This document shows, piece by piece, positions 15,755 through 23,786 of a stretch of DNA of 64,000 bases. A model generated the notes under the pieces. The model searched no databases. It was given only the letters and a program-made list of their open reading frames with translations, and was not told the origin of the DNA. This stretch comes from Micromonospora lutea (GTDB taxonomy: Bacteria; Actinomycetota; Actinomycetes; Mycobacteriales; Micromonosporaceae). The DNA is taken from the NCBI RefSeq assembly GCF_016863535.1, contig NZ_BOPB01000022.1, positions 29,926 through 93,925 on the forward strand, read 5' to 3'. Made by a program: the position numbers and the translations under genes. The stretch's first letter is position 1, and each line of letters opens with the position of its first letter.

Positions 15755-16873
15755 TCAGCTGCCGTCCGCGACCATCGTCCGGGCGGCCCGCGCGATCTCC
15801 CGCTCCTCGTCGGTGCCGATGACGCAGACGGCGACCTCCGCGCCGTCCGGCGAGATGAGTCGGTCGCCGCTGCCCGCGTTGCGGTCCGGGTCGACGGTGA
15901 TGCCGAGCCGGTCCAGTCCGGCCAGTGCTGTCGCGCGTACCGGTGCCGCGTGCTCGCCGACACCGGCGGTGAAGGTGACCGCGTCCACTCGGCCGAGCAA
16001 CGCGTAGTACGCGCCCACGTAGCCGGTGATCCGACGGCAGTAGACGTCGAAGGCGAGCGCTGCGGCCTCGTCGCCGGCCGTCCGCCGGGCGAGCAGTTCG
16101 CGCATGTCGTTGACCCCGCTCAGCCCGAGCAGGCCGCTGCGGTGGTTGAGCAGGTCGTCGATCTCGTCGACGCCCAGGCCGCCCTCGCGGCGCAGGTGGA
16201 ACACGATGGCCGGATCGAGATCACCACTGCGGGTGCCCATCACCAGGCCCTCCAGCGGCGACATCCCCATCGAGGTGGCGACGCTTCGCCCACCGGCCAC
16301 CGCGCACGCGCTCGCGCCGTTGCCCAGGTGCAGCGTGATCGTGTTGATCTCCTCGTACGGGCGGTCCAGCAGTTCCGCGGACCGCCGGGACACGTACGCG
16401 TGCGAGGTGCCGTGGAAGCCGTACCGTCGGATGTCGTACCGCTGCGCGACCTCGCGGTCGATCGCGTACGTGGCGGTGGCATCGGGCAGCGTGTGGTGGA
16501 ACGCGGTGTCGAAGACAGCGACCTGCGGCACGTCCGGCAGCGCCCGGCGGGCCACCTCGATACCGGCGAGATTCGCCGGGTTGTGCAGGGGCGCCAGCGG
16601 CACCAGGTCGGCGATGGCGGCCAGCACGGCGTCGTCGACCAGCGTCGGCGCGGTGAATCGCCGGCCGCCGTGCACGACCCGGTGGCCGACGACCGCGAGG
16701 CCGGTCAGGTCCAGCTCGCTCAGGATCTGTTGGATCGCACCGGTGTGGTCGCTCGGCCCGCCGCCGGGTTCGCCGATGCGTTCGACGATGCCCTTGTCCA
16801 CGACGCGGTCCCCGTCGTACAGCCGGTACTTGATCGACGAGGATCCGCTGTTGAGTACCAGCACCTTGCTCAT
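15755..16873 (-). CDS. ackA: Acetate kinase
   Basis: This 372-residue enzyme of the ASKHA superfamily interconverts acetate + ATP and acetyl phosphate + ADP. Motifs: NSGSSSIKYRL (phosphate 1), HRVVHGGRRF, AVFDTAFHHTLP with the catalytic Asp, HLGNGASACAV and TAGVGEHAAPVR (adenosine). Slightly shorter than the usual ~400 residues but complete. GGAGG precedes the ATG. It lies 64 nt downstream of pta and is probably co-transcribed. Confidence 0.97.
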   Translation of the reverse strand: MSKVLVLNSGSSSIKYRLYDGDRVVDKGIVERIGEPGGGPSDHTGAIQQILSELDLTGLAVVGHRVVHGGRRFTAPTLVDDAVLAAIADLVPLAPLHNPANLAGIEVARRALPDVPQVAVFDTAFHHTLPDATATYAIDREVAQRYDIRRYGFHGTSHAYVSRRSAELLDRPYEEINTITLHLGNGASACAVAGGRSVATSMGMSPLEGLVMGTRSGDLDPAIVFHLRREGGLGVDEIDDLLNHRSGLLGLSGVNDMRELLARRTAGDEAAALAFDVYCRRITGYVGAYYALLGRVDAVTFTAGVGEHAAPVRATALAGLDRLGITVDPDRNAGSGDRLISPDGAEVAVCVIGTDEEREIARAARTMVADGS

Positions 16874-16937
16874 GCCGGTCCTCCACTGCGCAGTGGGTCG
16901 ACCTGAGGCACCAGCGCACCCGCTCGCTGCCGGCCGC

Positions 16938-19043
16938 TCACGACGTCGCCTGGTCCGACGCCGGCGCTGCCTCGGCGAGTGCAGCGGCCTGGATGGCGGT
17001 GATCGCCACGGTGTTCACGATGTCCGGCACGGTGGCCCCTCGGGAGAGATCGTTGACCGGCCGGCGCAGACCCTGCATGACCGGCCCGACGGCCACCGCT
17101 CCGGCGGAGCGCTGCACCGCCTTGTACGTGTTGTTGCCGGTGTTCAGGTCCGGGAAGATGAAGACCGTCGCCCGGCCGGCGACCGGGCTGTCGGGCAGCT
17201 TGGTGGCGGCCACGGCCGGATCGACGGCCGCGTCGTACTGGATCGGACCCTCGACGGCCAGGTCAGGCCGGCGTTGGCGGACGAGTGCGGTGGCCGCCGC
17301 GACCTTCTCCACGTCCTCGCCCGCGCCCGAACTGCCGGTCGAGTACGACAGCATCGCCACCCGGGGCTCGATGCCGAACCGGGCTGCGGTGTCCGCCGAC
17401 GAGATGGCGATGTCGGCGAGCTGGGTGGCATCCGGATCACGGTTCACCGCGCAGTCGCCGTAGACCAGCACCCGGTCGGCGAGCAGCATGAAGAAGACGC
17501 TGGAGGCGACAGAGACCTCCGGCGTGGTCTTGACGATCTCGAAGACCGGGCGGATGGTCGCCGCCGTGGTGTGCGTGGCACCGGAAACCATGCCGTCGGC
17601 GTGACCCGCCCAGACCATCATGGTGCCGAAGTAGTTCGGTTGGGCGACGATGTCGTGGGCCAGTTCGGCGCTGACCCCCCGGTGTGCGCGCAGCTTCGCG
17701 TACGCCTCGGCGAACTCGTCCCGCCACGGGCTGCTCGCCGGGTCCACCACTCGGGCCTCGCCGATGTCCACGCCCAGCTCCCGGGCGCATCGAGCGACCT
17801 CCTCGGGTCGGCCCAGCAGGGTCAGGTCGGCCACGCCCCGGCGCAACAGGACCTCGGTGGCCCGCAGAATCCGCTCCTCGGTCCCCTCGGGCAGCACCAG
17901 GTGCCGGCGGCGGGCACGGGCGCGGTCGATCAGGTCGTACTCGAACATCAGCGGGGTGACCCGCGCGGAGCGGCTGACCCGCAGCCGCCCGGCCAGCTCG
18001 TCGGTGTCGACGTGCGCCTCGAACGCACCGAGGGCGGTCTCCACCTTGCGCGGGTTGCCGATGTTGGGTCTGCCCTCGATCCGGCTCGACGCGGCCACCG
18101 TGTGGAAGCTGTCGCTTCGCACCGAGAGCACCGCGAGCCGGGCGTTCAGCGCCTCCACCAGGCGCATCGCCCGAGGATCGGGTGGTACGCCGAGGGTGAG
18201 CACCAGCCCGGCCAGCGACACCTGACCGGCCACGTGCGCGGCGCTCGCCGCCACCAGCAGATCGTCCCGGTCGCCCGGCATGATCAGTAGCGCGCCCTCG
18301 GTGAGGTGCTCCAGCAGGGTCGGTACCTGGGCGGCACCGACGACGTAGTCGAGCACGTCACGGGCGAGCGCGGTCTCGTCGCCGGCCAGCACCGTGGCGT
18401 CCAGCGCCCCCGCCACCTCCGCCACCGTGGGGGCGGAGACGCTCGGCACCTCCGGGATGGCGTACGTGGGTACCGGCAGTCGAGGCATCGCCATCGACTC
18501 GGGGACCCGGTTGGCCAACACCGCGAGCACGGTCGCGCCGAGGTCCGCGAGGTCGTGGTAGGCACCCCGGGCGGCGGCGGCGATCGCCGCCGGCTGCTGC
18601 CCGTACCCGTCGACCACCGGCACCACGACGCTGCCGAACTCGGTGGCCAACCGGGCGTTGAAGGCCAGTTCGCGGGGGCCGGCGGTGTCACCGGCGGCGG
18701 CGAAGTCACTGCCGACCACGACCATCGCGGCGAACCGCCGCTCCACTGCCCGGTAGCGCTCGACGATCCGGGAGATCAGTTCCTCCCGGCGACCGTCGGC
18801 GACCAGGGCGGTGGCCTCGGCGTACGTGGTGCCGTGCAGGTCCGTCACCGGCAGCCCCACCCGGTAACGCTCGCTGAGCAGGACGAGGATCGGGTCGGGC
18901 CGATCCTGCACGACCAGTGGACGGAACACACCGATCCCGCCGACCTGCCGGGACAACAACTCCGCGAGGCCGAGGGCGATGGTCGACTTCCCCCCGCCCG
19001 AGCCGACACTTGTCAGGTAAACGCTCCGGGCCACGGCACTCAC
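16938..19043 (-). CDS. pta: Phosphate acetyltransferase (long, three-domain form)
   Basis: This 701-residue enzyme makes acetyl phosphate from acetyl-CoA and, with ackA, forms the acetate overflow/assimilation pathway. Domains are an N-terminal P-loop dethiobiotin-synthetase-like domain (VGSGGGKSTIALGLAELL), a DRTGG domain (about 215-330) and a C-terminal PTA_PTB catalytic domain (about 375-700; GATHTTAATIRPVFEI, SYSTGSSGAG, DAAVDPAVAATK). The start is GTG, with a second in-frame GTG three codons later as an alternative. No Shine-Dalgarno is evident. Confidence 0.96.
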   Translation of the reverse strand: MSAVARSVYLTSVGSGGGKSTIALGLAELLSRQVGGIGVFRPLVVQDRPDPILVLLSERYRVGLPVTDLHGTTYAEATALVADGRREELISRIVERYRAVERRFAAMVVVGSDFAAAGDTAGPRELAFNARLATEFGSVVVPVVDGYGQQPAAIAAAARGAYHDLADLGATVLAVLANRVPESMAMPRLPVPTYAIPEVPSVSAPTVAEVAGALDATVLAGDETALARDVLDYVVGAAQVPTLLEHLTEGALLIMPGDRDDLLVAASAAHVAGQVSLAGLVLTLGVPPDPRAMRLVEALNARLAVLSVRSDSFHTVAASSRIEGRPNIGNPRKVETALGAFEAHVDTDELAGRLRVSRSARVTPLMFEYDLIDRARARRRHLVLPEGTEERILRATEVLLRRGVADLTLLGRPEEVARCARELGVDIGEARVVDPASSPWRDEFAEAYAKLRAHRGVSAELAHDIVAQPNYFGTMMVWAGHADGMVSGATHTTAATIRPVFEIVKTTPEVSVASSVFFMLLADRVLVYGDCAVNRDPDATQLADIAISSADTAARFGIEPRVAMLSYSTGSSGAGEDVEKVAAATALVRQRRPDLAVEGPIQYDAAVDPAVAATKLPDSPVAGRATVFIFPDLNTGNNTYKAVQRSAGAVAVGPVMQGLRRPVNDLSRGATVPDIVNTVAITAIQAAALAEAAPASDQATS

Positions 19044-19431
19044 GCTACAAGATCAGGGTTGTTTTCCGCGCGGGTCGTCGGACCCGCCTGCCCGGGCCGT
19101 CCGGCGCCCGCGCGACCGCGTCCGCGATCTCCGGCTCGGCCAGAAAGATTTTTGTTTCGGCCCGACCGACCAGGGCCGAGAAGCCGGACCGACCGGTCGC
19201 GACGACCGCCGGCACGAGGACGGCCGGTCCGTTCGACCTGCCCGCGGCCGGTTTCGGCGGGCACCGGGGACCAGTTCGGCGAGGCGTTGAGCCCACCGGT
19301 CGAGGTGGCCGTCACGATCCGTGAGTCGAAGCTCACTCCGGTGTTCGCGGCGGTGCGGCGAACTGGGATTCCGGTCGCATCGTCGGGCTCCGGGAGTAAG
19401 CCGAGAATTGTTCACTCTTAGACTGCCGGCC
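19044..19431. other. Divergent intergenic region between pta and the repeat-containing membrane protein gene
   Basis: This 388-nt stretch carries no convincing gene. TAGACT (19419-19424) ends 7 nt before the + strand ATG at 19432 and is the only promoter element I can point to. A short T-rich patch (19147-19158) is flanked by CTCGGCC/GGCCGAG. The pta promoter was not identified. Confidence 0.6.
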
Positions 19432-20205
19432 ATGACTGCGGACCCTCTGACCAGCGCCGATACGGCGGACGGCGCGCGGGGAGCCGAGCGAACCGTAACC
19501 GACGAACCGGCCACGACACCAGGGTTCGCGCACCCCCGGGCGGCCGTGCAGCCGGCCATGTCGGACGCGCCGACGGTCATCCAGCCGGCTGTGCTCGACG
19601 CGCCGACGGTCATCCAGCCGGCCGTGCTCGACGCGCCGACGGTGGTGCAGCCGGCCGTGCTGGTGGACGCGCCCACGGTGGTGGTGCCGGGGGACAGCCC
19701 CACCACCGTCATGTCCGTGGTGTCCCAGCCGCGTCCGGTCTTCGTCGATCCGAGCGGCCGGCGTCGGTCCCGGCTGCGCTGGATCGCGTACGCCCTGGGT
19801 CTGATCAGTCTGATCTACACCGGCCTGGTCGTGGCGAGCTTCGCCGGCGGTCCGGTCAAGGCCGACACCGTGCTGCCCTTCGTGGAGCCGACCCGCCCGC
19901 CCTGGCAACCGCCACCCGCCCCGTCGATCCCCGCCGTGCAGGTTCCGCCGACCACGGCCGCTCCCCGGACCACGGGCAGCGGTGTGCCGCGTCCCCGGGC
20001 CACGCCGTCCCGGGTACCCACGACGGTGACCAGCGCACCGACGCCACCGCGCCGCACCCCCTCGTCGGCGTCGGTGCCGCCCCGTCCCACCCGGTCGACC
20101 GCGCCGGCGGCGACACCCAGTGCCGAGCCGCCCACCACGGAACCGACACCGCCGACCGTCGAGCCGTCGAGCGTCGTCGACGGAGCAGCCTTCGCCGATG
20201 AGTGA
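19432..20205 (+). CDS. Repeat-containing single-pass membrane protein, operon partner of a polysaccharide synthase
   Basis: The 257-residue protein has three parts. The N-terminal segment (about 38-85) carries imperfect 11-residue repeats of the form DAPTVIQPAVL. A transmembrane helix follows near 120-138 (YALGLISLIYTGLVVASFA), then a Pro/Thr/Ser-rich extracellular tail. It overlaps the downstream deacetylase/glycosyltransferase gene by 8 nt (ATGAGTGA), implying coupled translation, so an accessory role in export or localisation of that synthase is plausible. TAGACT 7 nt upstream of the ATG indicates a leaderless start. No family recognised. Confidence 0.8.
   Translation: MTADPLTSADTADGARGAERTVTDEPATTPGFAHPRAAVQPAMSDAPTVIQPAVLDAPTVIQPAVLDAPTVVQPAVLVDAPTVVVPGDSPTTVMSVVSQPRPVFVDPSGRRRSRLRWIAYALGLISLIYTGLVVASFAGGPVKADTVLPFVEPTRPPWQPPPAPSIPAVQVPPTTAAPRTTGSGVPRPRATPSRVPTTVTSAPTPPRRTPSSASVPPRPTRSTAPAATPSAEPPTTEPTPPTVEPSSVVDGAAFADE
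19553..19683 (+). repeat. 33-bp tandem repeats encoding 11-residue units
   Basis: Four imperfect copies of the type GACGCGCCGACGGT... code for DAPTVIQPAVL in the repeat-containing membrane protein. The first two complete copies differ at few positions, suggesting recent duplication. Confidence 0.75.
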
Positions 20206-22381
20206 ACCGCCAGCACGCCGGTCCCGCCGGCCGGCACGAGGTCGTCGGGTCGTGCCGCCGCCGAGCTGGATCGTGTTCGGCGTCCTCTGCGCGGTGCTGG
20301 CCGCTGCGCTGCTCGTCGGCGCGTACGCCAACGCGTCCTTCGCGCCGGACCGTCAGCACACCCACCACGGTCAGCGTGAGGTGCCGTCGGCGGTGGTCTC
20401 CGGTGGCCCGATCGTCAGCAGCACGGGTGGGGCGACCCGGTCGTACCGACTGCCTCCGCGCACCGTCGCACTCACCTTCGACGACGGGCCGGACCCGGTC
20501 TGGACCCGCGAGGTGCTGCGGGTGCTGGCCGCCCATCAGGTTCCGGCCACCTTCTTCGTGGTCGGCTCGCAGGTGGCCCGACATCCGGAACTGGTACGGG
20601 AACTGGCCGCAGCCGGCCACGAGCTCGGTGTGCACACCTTCACCCACCCCGATCTGGCCGTGTTGCCCGACTGGCGACGTCGGATGGAGTACGCCCAGAC
20701 CCAGTTGGCCATCGCCGGCGCGGCCGGGATCCGTACCTCGCTGATCCGATTTCCGTACTCCTCGTACGCCAACGCCATCAGCGACCTGGACTGGCCGGTG
20801 TTCACCCAGGCCGGCGACCTGGGCTACCTGAGCGTGCTCAACGACACCGACAGCCGGGACTGGGCGCTACCCGGCGTGGACCAGATCCTCACCAACGTGA
20901 CGCCACCCGGATACTCGGGAGCGATCACGCTCTGGCACGACGCGGGCGGCGACCGGGCCCAGACCGTCGCCGCGCTCGACCGGTTCATTCCGCTGATGAC
21001 GGAGCGCGGCTACCGCTTCGTCACGGTCACCGACGGCCTGAACCTGGCGCTCGCCGAGGCCGGCATCGACCACCGGGTCGACGCCGGTCAGGCGGCCAGC
21101 GCGGGCGAGCGCTGGCGCGGGCGGATGCTGACCTGGGGGGTGCAGGGCGCGGACCGCACGCTGGGCTGGCTCGGAGTGATCTTCCTGGCGGTCGGCGCGC
21201 TGACGGTGGGCCGTACCGTGCTGCTGCTGGTGCTCGCCGGGCGACACGCACGCCGACGCCGGGCGGCAGGCTGGTCCTGGGGGCCGCCGGTGACCGAGCC
21301 GGTCTCGGTGATCGTGCCCGCGTACAACGAGAAGGAGGGGATTGCCGCGGCGGTCCGCTCGCTGGCCGGTGGCGACCATCCGGGCGGCATCGAGGTGATC
21401 GTCGTCGACGATGGTTCCACCGACGGAACGGCCGAGATCGTCGAAGCACTCCGGCTGCCGAACGTCCGGGTCGTCCGTACGCCGAACGGCGGCAAGCCGA
21501 GCGCGTTGAACACCGGGCTGGCGCTGGCCCGGCACGAGCTGATCGTGATGGTCGACGGAGACACCGTGTTCGAGCGCGACTCGGTGCGGCGGCTCGTCCA
21601 ACCGTTCGCGGATCCGCAGGTGGGCGCGGTCGCCGGCAACGTCAAGGTGGGCAACCGCGACAGCCTGATCGCCAAGTGGCAGCACATCGAGTACGTCATC
21701 GGTTTCAATCTCGACCGCCGGCTGTACGAGACGCTGCGCTGCATGTCCACCGTGCCGGGGGCGATCGGTGCCTTCCGCCGGCAGGCGCTGCAATACGCCG
21801 GTGGCATGACCGACGACACGTTGGCCGAGGACACCGACATCACCATGGCGCTCGGCCGCGCCGGCTGGAAGGTGGTCTACGAGGAGACCGCCCGGGCATG
21901 GACCGAGGCCCCGGCGACGCTGGGGCAGCTGTGGAAGCAGCGGTACCGGTGGAGCTACGGCACCATGCAGGCGATGTGGAAGCATCGGCGCTCGCTGCTC
22001 GACCGAGGTGCCTCCGGCCGCTTCACCCGGCGCTGCCTGCTGTTCCTGAGCCTGTTCGGGGTGCTCCTGCCGCTGCTGGCACCGGTGATCGACCTGCTCG
22101 CGCTCTACGGACTGTTCTTCCTCGACCGGACCGCGACGGTGGTGGCGTGGCTGGTCATGCTCGCCTTGCAGATGCTGACCGCCGTGGTGGCGTTCCGGTT
22201 CGACCGGGAGAAGCTCAGCGTGCTGTGGGTGCTGCCGTTGCAGCAGTTCGTGTATCGGCAGCTGATGTACCTGGTGATGATCCAGTCGGTAACCACCGCC
22301 CTGACCGGTGGCCGCCTAGGCTGGCAAAAGCTCCGCCGCACCGGCCTGACCCCCACCCCGACCCGCTCCCACTCTGGTTGA
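20198..22381 (+). CDS. Bifunctional polysaccharide deacetylase / family 2 glycosyltransferase (membrane)
   Basis: This 727-residue fusion has an N-terminal transmembrane helix, an external NodB-type carbohydrate esterase domain (about 75-290; TFDDGPDPVWTREVL and HTFTHPDLAVLP hold the metal-binding Asp and His residues) and a helix near 320-340. A cytoplasmic GT2 synthase domain follows (about 365-600; VIVPAYNEKEG, VDDGSTDGT, MVDGDT, EDTDITMALG, and KQRYRW as the QxxRW box), then several C-terminal helices. The architecture resembles joining PgaC/IcaA-type synthase with PgaB-type deacetylase, so a partly de-N-acetylated beta-glucan or poly-GlcNAc product is plausible. Its stop codon lies in a hairpin repeat. 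Confidence 0.88.
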   Translation: MSEPPARRSRRPARGRRVVPPPSWIVFGVLCAVLAAALLVGAYANASFAPDRQHTHHGQREVPSAVVSGGPIVSSTGGATRSYRLPPRTVALTFDDGPDPVWTREVLRVLAAHQVPATFFVVGSQVARHPELVRELAAAGHELGVHTFTHPDLAVLPDWRRRMEYAQTQLAIAGAAGIRTSLIRFPYSSYANAISDLDWPVFTQAGDLGYLSVLNDTDSRDWALPGVDQILTNVTPPGYSGAITLWHDAGGDRAQTVAALDRFIPLMTERGYRFVTVTDGLNLALAEAGIDHRVDAGQAASAGERWRGRMLTWGVQGADRTLGWLGVIFLAVGALTVGRTVLLLVLAGRHARRRRAAGWSWGPPVTEPVSVIVPAYNEKEGIAAAVRSLAGGDHPGGIEVIVVDDGSTDGTAEIVEALRLPNVRVVRTPNGGKPSALNTGLALARHELIVMVDGDTVFERDSVRRLVQPFADPQVGAVAGNVKVGNRDSLIAKWQHIEYVIGFNLDRRLYETLRCMSTVPGAIGAFRRQALQYAGGMTDDTLAEDTDITMALGRAGWKVVYEETARAWTEAPATLGQLWKQRYRWSYGTMQAMWKHRRSLLDRGASGRFTRRCLLFLSLFGVLLPLLAPVIDLLALYGLFFLDRTATVVAWLVMLALQMLTAVVAFRFDREKLSVLWVLPLQQFVYRQLMYLVMIQSVTTALTGGRLGWQKLRRTGLTPTPTRSHSG

Positions 22382-22437
22382 TCATGAGGTTGGCGGCAGC
22401 GAAACGGACAAAATTGACCGCTAACCTCATGATCAAC
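22377..22437. repeat. Foldback repeat acting as bidirectional terminator
   Basis: Twenty-base arms GTTGATCATGAGGTTGGCGG and its inverse differ at one position and enclose a 21-nt AT-rich loop. The stop codon of the glycosyltransferase lies in the left arm. It sits between convergent genes. The arms contain the palindrome TTGATCATGA, and similar GTTGATCATGA repeats are, from memory, common in Micromonospora. Confidence 0.65.
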
Positions 22438-22443
22438 GAGGAA

Positions 22444-23514
22444 TCAGGGGTGGGTTAGGGAAATGGCGTAGGGGGGCCAGAAGGTGCCGGAGGGAGGCTC
22501 GCCGGGGCGGCAGTCGCCGTCGGACTCGCCGGGGAACTTGACCCAGAGCAGGGCGTCCACCCGATCCAGGTCGGTGTCGGTCGTCGGGTCCGCGCCAATC
22601 GCCCGGCCGGGCGGGTTGCACCAGCTCGGTGCTCCCTTGACCCGGTCCGCCGGGTACGGCCCGTTGCCGTTGCGGCTGGTGTCGATGACGAACGTGGTGC
22701 CGCCGCCGAGCGCATCGGAGATCCGGTGACCGTAGGTGGTGTTCTCCTCGGTACGGACGAAGTTAGCCACGTTGAGCGCGAAGCCGTCCGCCTCGGCCAC
22801 CCCGGCCCGGCGCAACGCCGCCGCCAGCGCCGCCACGTCGTTGATCCAGCCTGGGTGCCCCGCGTCAAGGTAGACCCGGGCGGTTTCGGTGCTCTCCAAC
22901 ACGGCCACCGCGTCGCGCAGTAGCGCGAGCCGGCCCTCGACGTCGCGTACGCAGCCGGCCACCGCGTCCGGCAGCGCGCCCGGTTCGAGGACCACGATCA
23001 CCGGACGGCCGGCGATGCCGGCGGCCACGTCGCGGATCCAGGACTGGTACTCGGCGCCGGAGCCGGCACCCCCGGCACCCCGCCGACCGCAGTCACGCTG
23101 CGGCACGTTGTGGAGCACCAGCACCGGGGTCTGACCGGCGATCGTGGCCCGGCCGAGGTAGGCCTCGACCTCCGCACGGGCCGGGCCGCCGGTCAGCCAT
23201 TTCGCGCTCGGTCGGCTGCCGATCGCGCGCAGCGCCGCCGCCTCGGTGGTCTCGCCGCGAGCGGCGCGCCGGTCGGCCTCCGCGTTGGCCGGATTTCCCG
23301 GATCGACGTAGAAGACCGACGGTACGGGAGGTGCCGACCCGATCGGCGCGGACGCGACCGGAGGAGTGGGCTGGGCGCCGCCGGTGCATCCGCTCAGCAG
23401 CGCCAGGGTCGCCGCCACCGCCGCGAGACCCCGGCCCCCGGTTCCGGTCTTCCTGACCCGCCCGGTGGGCGTCCGTGCCGGTGTGGCGCTACCAGCCGGT
23501 CCGGTGCCGTCCAC
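22444..23514 (-). CDS. Glycoside hydrolase family 6 lipoprotein (endoglucanase/cellobiohydrolase-like)
   Basis: The 356-residue precursor has a basic N-terminus, then a hydrophobic stretch ending LLSGC (Cys43), marking a lipoprotein. The GH6 catalytic domain spans about 65-350. Visible family motifs are VYLDAGHPGWI, ALNVANFVRTEENT, IDTSRNGNGP and WCNPPGRAIG, with conserved Asp/Arg residues around a beta-1,4-glucan cleft. The start (GTG, 5 nt after the small upstream gene stop) is uncertain because no ribosome binding site is seen, though coupling is possible. Confidence 0.85.
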   Translation of the reverse strand: MDGTGPAGSATPARTPTGRVRKTGTGGRGLAAVAATLALLSGCTGGAQPTPPVASAPIGSAPPVPSVFYVDPGNPANAEADRRAARGETTEAAALRAIGSRPSAKWLTGGPARAEVEAYLGRATIAGQTPVLVLHNVPQRDCGRRGAGGAGSGAEYQSWIRDVAAGIAGRPVIVVLEPGALPDAVAGCVRDVEGRLALLRDAVAVLESTETARVYLDAGHPGWINDVAALAAALRRAGVAEADGFALNVANFVRTEENTTYGHRISDALGGGTTFVIDTSRNGNGPYPADRVKGAPSWCNPPGRAIGADPTTDTDLDRVDALLWVKFPGESDGDCRPGEPPSGTFWPPYAISLTHP

Positions 23515-23519
23515 CGCGA

Positions 23520-23699
23520 TCAGTCGTCGTCTTCGTCGTCGAGCCGGGCCAGCCAGGTGGCGAACCGCTCGATCGGGGTCTCGAACTCCGGGTTCAGGTC
23601 GACGAAGTCACGCAGCCGCTCGCCCAGCCACTCCAGGCTGACCTGCTCCTCGCCGCGGCGCGCGACCAGTTCCTCGATGCCCCGGTCGGTGAAGTACAT
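23520..23699 (-). CDS. 59-residue acidic protein (DUF6104-like)
   Basis: A small cytoplasmic protein beginning MYFTDRGIEELVARRGEEQ and ending in an acidic run DDEDDD. It has amphipathic helical content and no cysteine or catalytic motif. It has a good ribosome binding site (GAGGAAG). I recall a family of similar length and sequence downstream of kgd/sucA in many actinomycetes. It lies after kgd on the same strand, beyond a strong hairpin, and is followed closely by the GH6 gene. Role unknown. Confidence 0.8.
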   Translation of the reverse strand: MYFTDRGIEELVARRGEEQVSLEWLGERLRDFVDLNPEFETPIERFATWLARLDDEDDD

Positions 23700-23741
23700 C
23701 GGCGTACTCGCTTCCTCACCGGCGTCTGCCGGTGACCGGCC

Positions 23742-23773
23742 GGTCCCGCCCCGCCGTAGGGCGGGACGGGACC
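23742..23773 (-). terminator. GC hairpin downstream of kgd
   Basis: Arms GGTCCCGCCCCGCC and its near-perfect inverse enclose a 3-nt loop, with one mismatch. There is no U-tract. A second smaller hairpin CACCGGC/GCCGGTG follows at 23718-23735. These would end or reduce transcription of kgd before the small downstream gene. Confidence 0.6.
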
Positions 23774-23786
23774 GGGTCAGTTCTCG

